DNA from: Gracilaria domingensis
Lineage: Eukaryota > Rhodophyta > Florideophyceae > Gracilariales > Gracilariaceae
Reading direction: 5' to 3'
DNA length: 64,000 nt
Assembly (NCBI GenBank): GCA_022539475.1
Contig: VCMS01000022.1
Location: forward strand, 604,237-668,236
The position numbers were made by a program, and so were the translations under genes. How positions within the stretch are numbered: the stretch's first letter is position 1; each line of letters opens with the position of its first letter. Under the pieces are notes generated by a model, which did not search any database, was not told the origin of the DNA, and was given only the letters and a program-made list of their open reading frames with translations. This document shows, piece after piece, positions 62,749-64,000 of this stretch.

Positions 62749-63261
62749 ATGGCTAAAAACGGACAGCCGAACTTCGCAAACAATCTGCAACTCGACAATG
62801 CAATTCACCTCTACAGCCGTATAGTTCTTGGCGGAAGGAGGATGCTAAACTGGTTTGATGATATTACCGATGAACTTTTCGAGAGATTCCGTCTTGCATG
62901 GGCCTCATGTCATATTTGCTTTGCCTTTCTGCAAGTTCGAGGACCATTTCTGACACCAGAGAATGCGATCATGCTAAGAAAGCTATTCAAAGCTTATGAA
63001 GATGGCACACTTGAAGATATTCATGAAGAGTTCGTTTTATTCCTTTTTGCTTACCTGCTATCTCAGTTTGGTCACCTCTCGCCGGATGCCGGAGATACAT
63101 TCTTGAATATAATTGAAAGTGCTATTCTACACATCGAGGAATTTGGAGATAATACTGATCTTTCCATAATGTTCGAACCGCGCTCCGATATGGTTCTCTT
63201 CCCTAACCCTCTAGAACAGTTTGAAAATCATCCTATTCCGAATGGTACGCCCAACAACTAA
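62749..63261 (+). CDS. G2 3' ORF with one FGHLS (YGHLP-type) domain, 170 aa
   Basis: Open from the ATG at 62749 to 63261, just before the 3' LTR. RIVLGGRRMLNWFDDI, FRLAWASCHICFAFLQVRGP, FLFAYLLSQFGHLSPDAG and ILHIEEFGDN match in order the two repeats at the C-terminus of G1 Pol (GGRTLENWLSP, VWNCFHLCLSIHL, FFIYHYVIGKYGHLP, IRRIENHEEF). In G1 it is fused to Pol; here it is a separate frame. No known family recognised; mostly helical by composition. Confidence 0.7.
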   Translation: MAKNGQPNFANNLQLDNAIHLYSRIVLGGRRMLNWFDDITDELFERFRLAWASCHICFAFLQVRGPFLTPENAIMLRKLFKAYEDGTLEDIHEEFVLFLFAYLLSQFGHLSPDAGDTFLNIIESAILHIEEFGDNTDLSIMFEPRSDMVLFPNPLEQFENHPIPNGTPNN

Positions 63262-63296
63262 CGAGTCGGGACGATTCTCCTTAATGTGGGAAGTGA

Positions 63297-63833
63297 TGTT
63301 AGGATTTCGTTAATTCTGGTCATGTTTTTATTTGATTTTGTTACATTGCTATGCTTCTATTTAGTTCTTCAATGTTTTAATTCGTTCTTTGAATTCCCGG
63401 TGATCTAGCCATCCGATTTGATACCCTAATGATCCTCAGAGTTTTTGTTTGACATTAGTTGTCATAATGTTACCAAGACATGTCAGGTGTGATATCTGCC
63501 TCGTCAGTTGACGTCATGACTGACTTCATTGTTTCGGTGCCTTGCTGGAACTTCTACAAATGGACACGTTGCAGGAATTCCTAGAAGCTTGTAGAAGACT
63601 CCACTATCGATTTCTACGCACAGCTACTACACTAGTTCCAACGCAAGGGCCAGTACTCATAGACACATTAGTTTGAGGGATATTCTAGAAATCTGCGTCA
63701 GCGACTTTATTTTCGAAGGTCCGATTCTCCATATAAACCCTGGTCGACTGCTTGACTTCTCCTCGGCAGTCACCATCGTTCACGATCTCAACCATCGACC
63801 CGAGTCCTCAACCACCGATCCAGTGTCCTAACA
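63297..63833 (+). repeat. 3' LTR of G2 (537 bp)
   Basis: Starts TGTTAGGATTTCG after a G/A-rich tract, TATAAA at 63732-63737, ends CTAACA. Confidence 0.9.
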
Positions 63834-63838
63834 TAGGT

Positions 63839-64000
63839 GTTGTGTGGATCGAAGTCGATGAATGGCTTCTGCTTGTCCCCTTGTAGACAGCAGCGGGCCT
63901 TCTTCAAGAACTTCTTTCCAATACCATCGAGCATTTCTTCCTTGAAGACATAAGTATATGGCCTGCCCAGGCAAAACTCGTTAAGGGAAAACTAAAAGGG
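63839..64000 (-). mobile_element. Ty1/copia fragment (fossil), part 2
   Basis: Minus-strand YTYVFKEEMLDGIGKKFLKK and ARCCLQGDKQ match the KARLVAKG region that precedes the RT in copia Pol. It is the part of the 55-kb fragment displaced by insertion of G2 and reaches the window edge. Confidence 0.7.
63966..64000. repeat. 35-bp inverted repeat flanking G2, right arm
   Basis: Complement of 55995-56029; ends exactly at the window edge, so the repeat may continue outside. Confidence 0.85.

Larger units (their letters stand above)
56036..63833 (+). mobile_element. Ty3/gypsy chromovirus (element G2), broken fossil
   Basis: LTRs 56036-56573 and 63297-63833, ends TGTTAG and CTAACA, flanked by a perfect 5-bp target duplication TAGGT (56031-56035 and 63834-63838). 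Parts in order: leader ORF with zinc fingers, Gag, protease, RT, RNase H, integrase, chromodomain, and a 3' ORF related to the YGHLP domains of G1. Roughly half a dozen breaks lie in gag-pol. The LTRs differ at a few per cent, so it is older than G1. It interrupts a copia fragment. Confidence 0.9.

Noticed and set aside
1-64000. CRISPR arrays, bacterial operons or rRNA
   Set aside because: Introns, TATA boxes, eukaryotic kinases and retrotransposons show nuclear eukaryotic DNA; no spacer-repeat array or rRNA segment was seen.

Overview
The window is eukaryotic nuclear DNA, most likely from a multicellular red alga. The grounds are indirect: a Mediator kinase of the plant/algal SPTAIRE type, genes with few and very short introns (55 to 142 nt) that often sit just behind the start codon, TATAAAAG core promoters, fragments of a GT5-type alpha-glucan synthase gene, and small islands of host genes between large nested transposons. 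The species call is inference; exons, repeats and element ends are read from the sequence.

Layout. 0.2-3.4 kb: two head-to-head genes for a secreted Cys-rich/coiled-coil protein family, one with a frameshift; an inverted duplicate of that one lies at 21.7-23.4 kb. 4.1-6.8 kb: an ER M28 metallopeptidase (ERMP1 type). 6.83-12.84 kb: a PIF/Harbinger DNA transposon sitting inside an 85-bp hairpin palindrome; it carries its transposase, an accessory ORF and broken fragments of a glucan synthase gene. 13.2-15.2 kb: a MULE-type transposase. 15.6-20.9 kb: CDK8, a 762-aa unknown protein and a YchJ/SEC-C protein. 23.8-28.9 kb: a direct duplication of a small 101-aa gene, bracketing an atypical kinase-like gene and a frameshifted APH-like phosphotransferase.

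29.09-43.76 kb: a 14.7-kb Ty3/gypsy element that looks whole. Its 3.8-kb LTRs are nearly identical, and each has absorbed a copy of the 3' end of pol by tandem duplication. 43.9-45.8 kb: a pogo-like transposase with two in-frame stops. 47.0-49.1 kb: a broken retroelement remnant. 49.5-54.5 kb: a coiled-coil ORF, a ribulose-5-phosphate 3-epimerase pseudogene, a Rossmann/ketopantoate-reductase-like gene and a HAD phosphatase. 54.7-64 kb: a broken paralogue of that HAD gene fused to a broken copia element. The copia element is split by a second, broken 7.8-kb Ty3/gypsy chromovirus with a perfect 5-bp target duplication.

The strongest candidate for something undescribed is a domain of about 115 residues, marked by a [YF]GHL[PS] motif, at the 3' end of both gypsy elements. 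It occurs once in the 56-kb element and twice in tandem in the 29-kb element, where the LTR duplication gives two further open copies. The same 29-kb element has another tandem-duplicated, apparently novel domain inserted between protease and reverse transcriptase.
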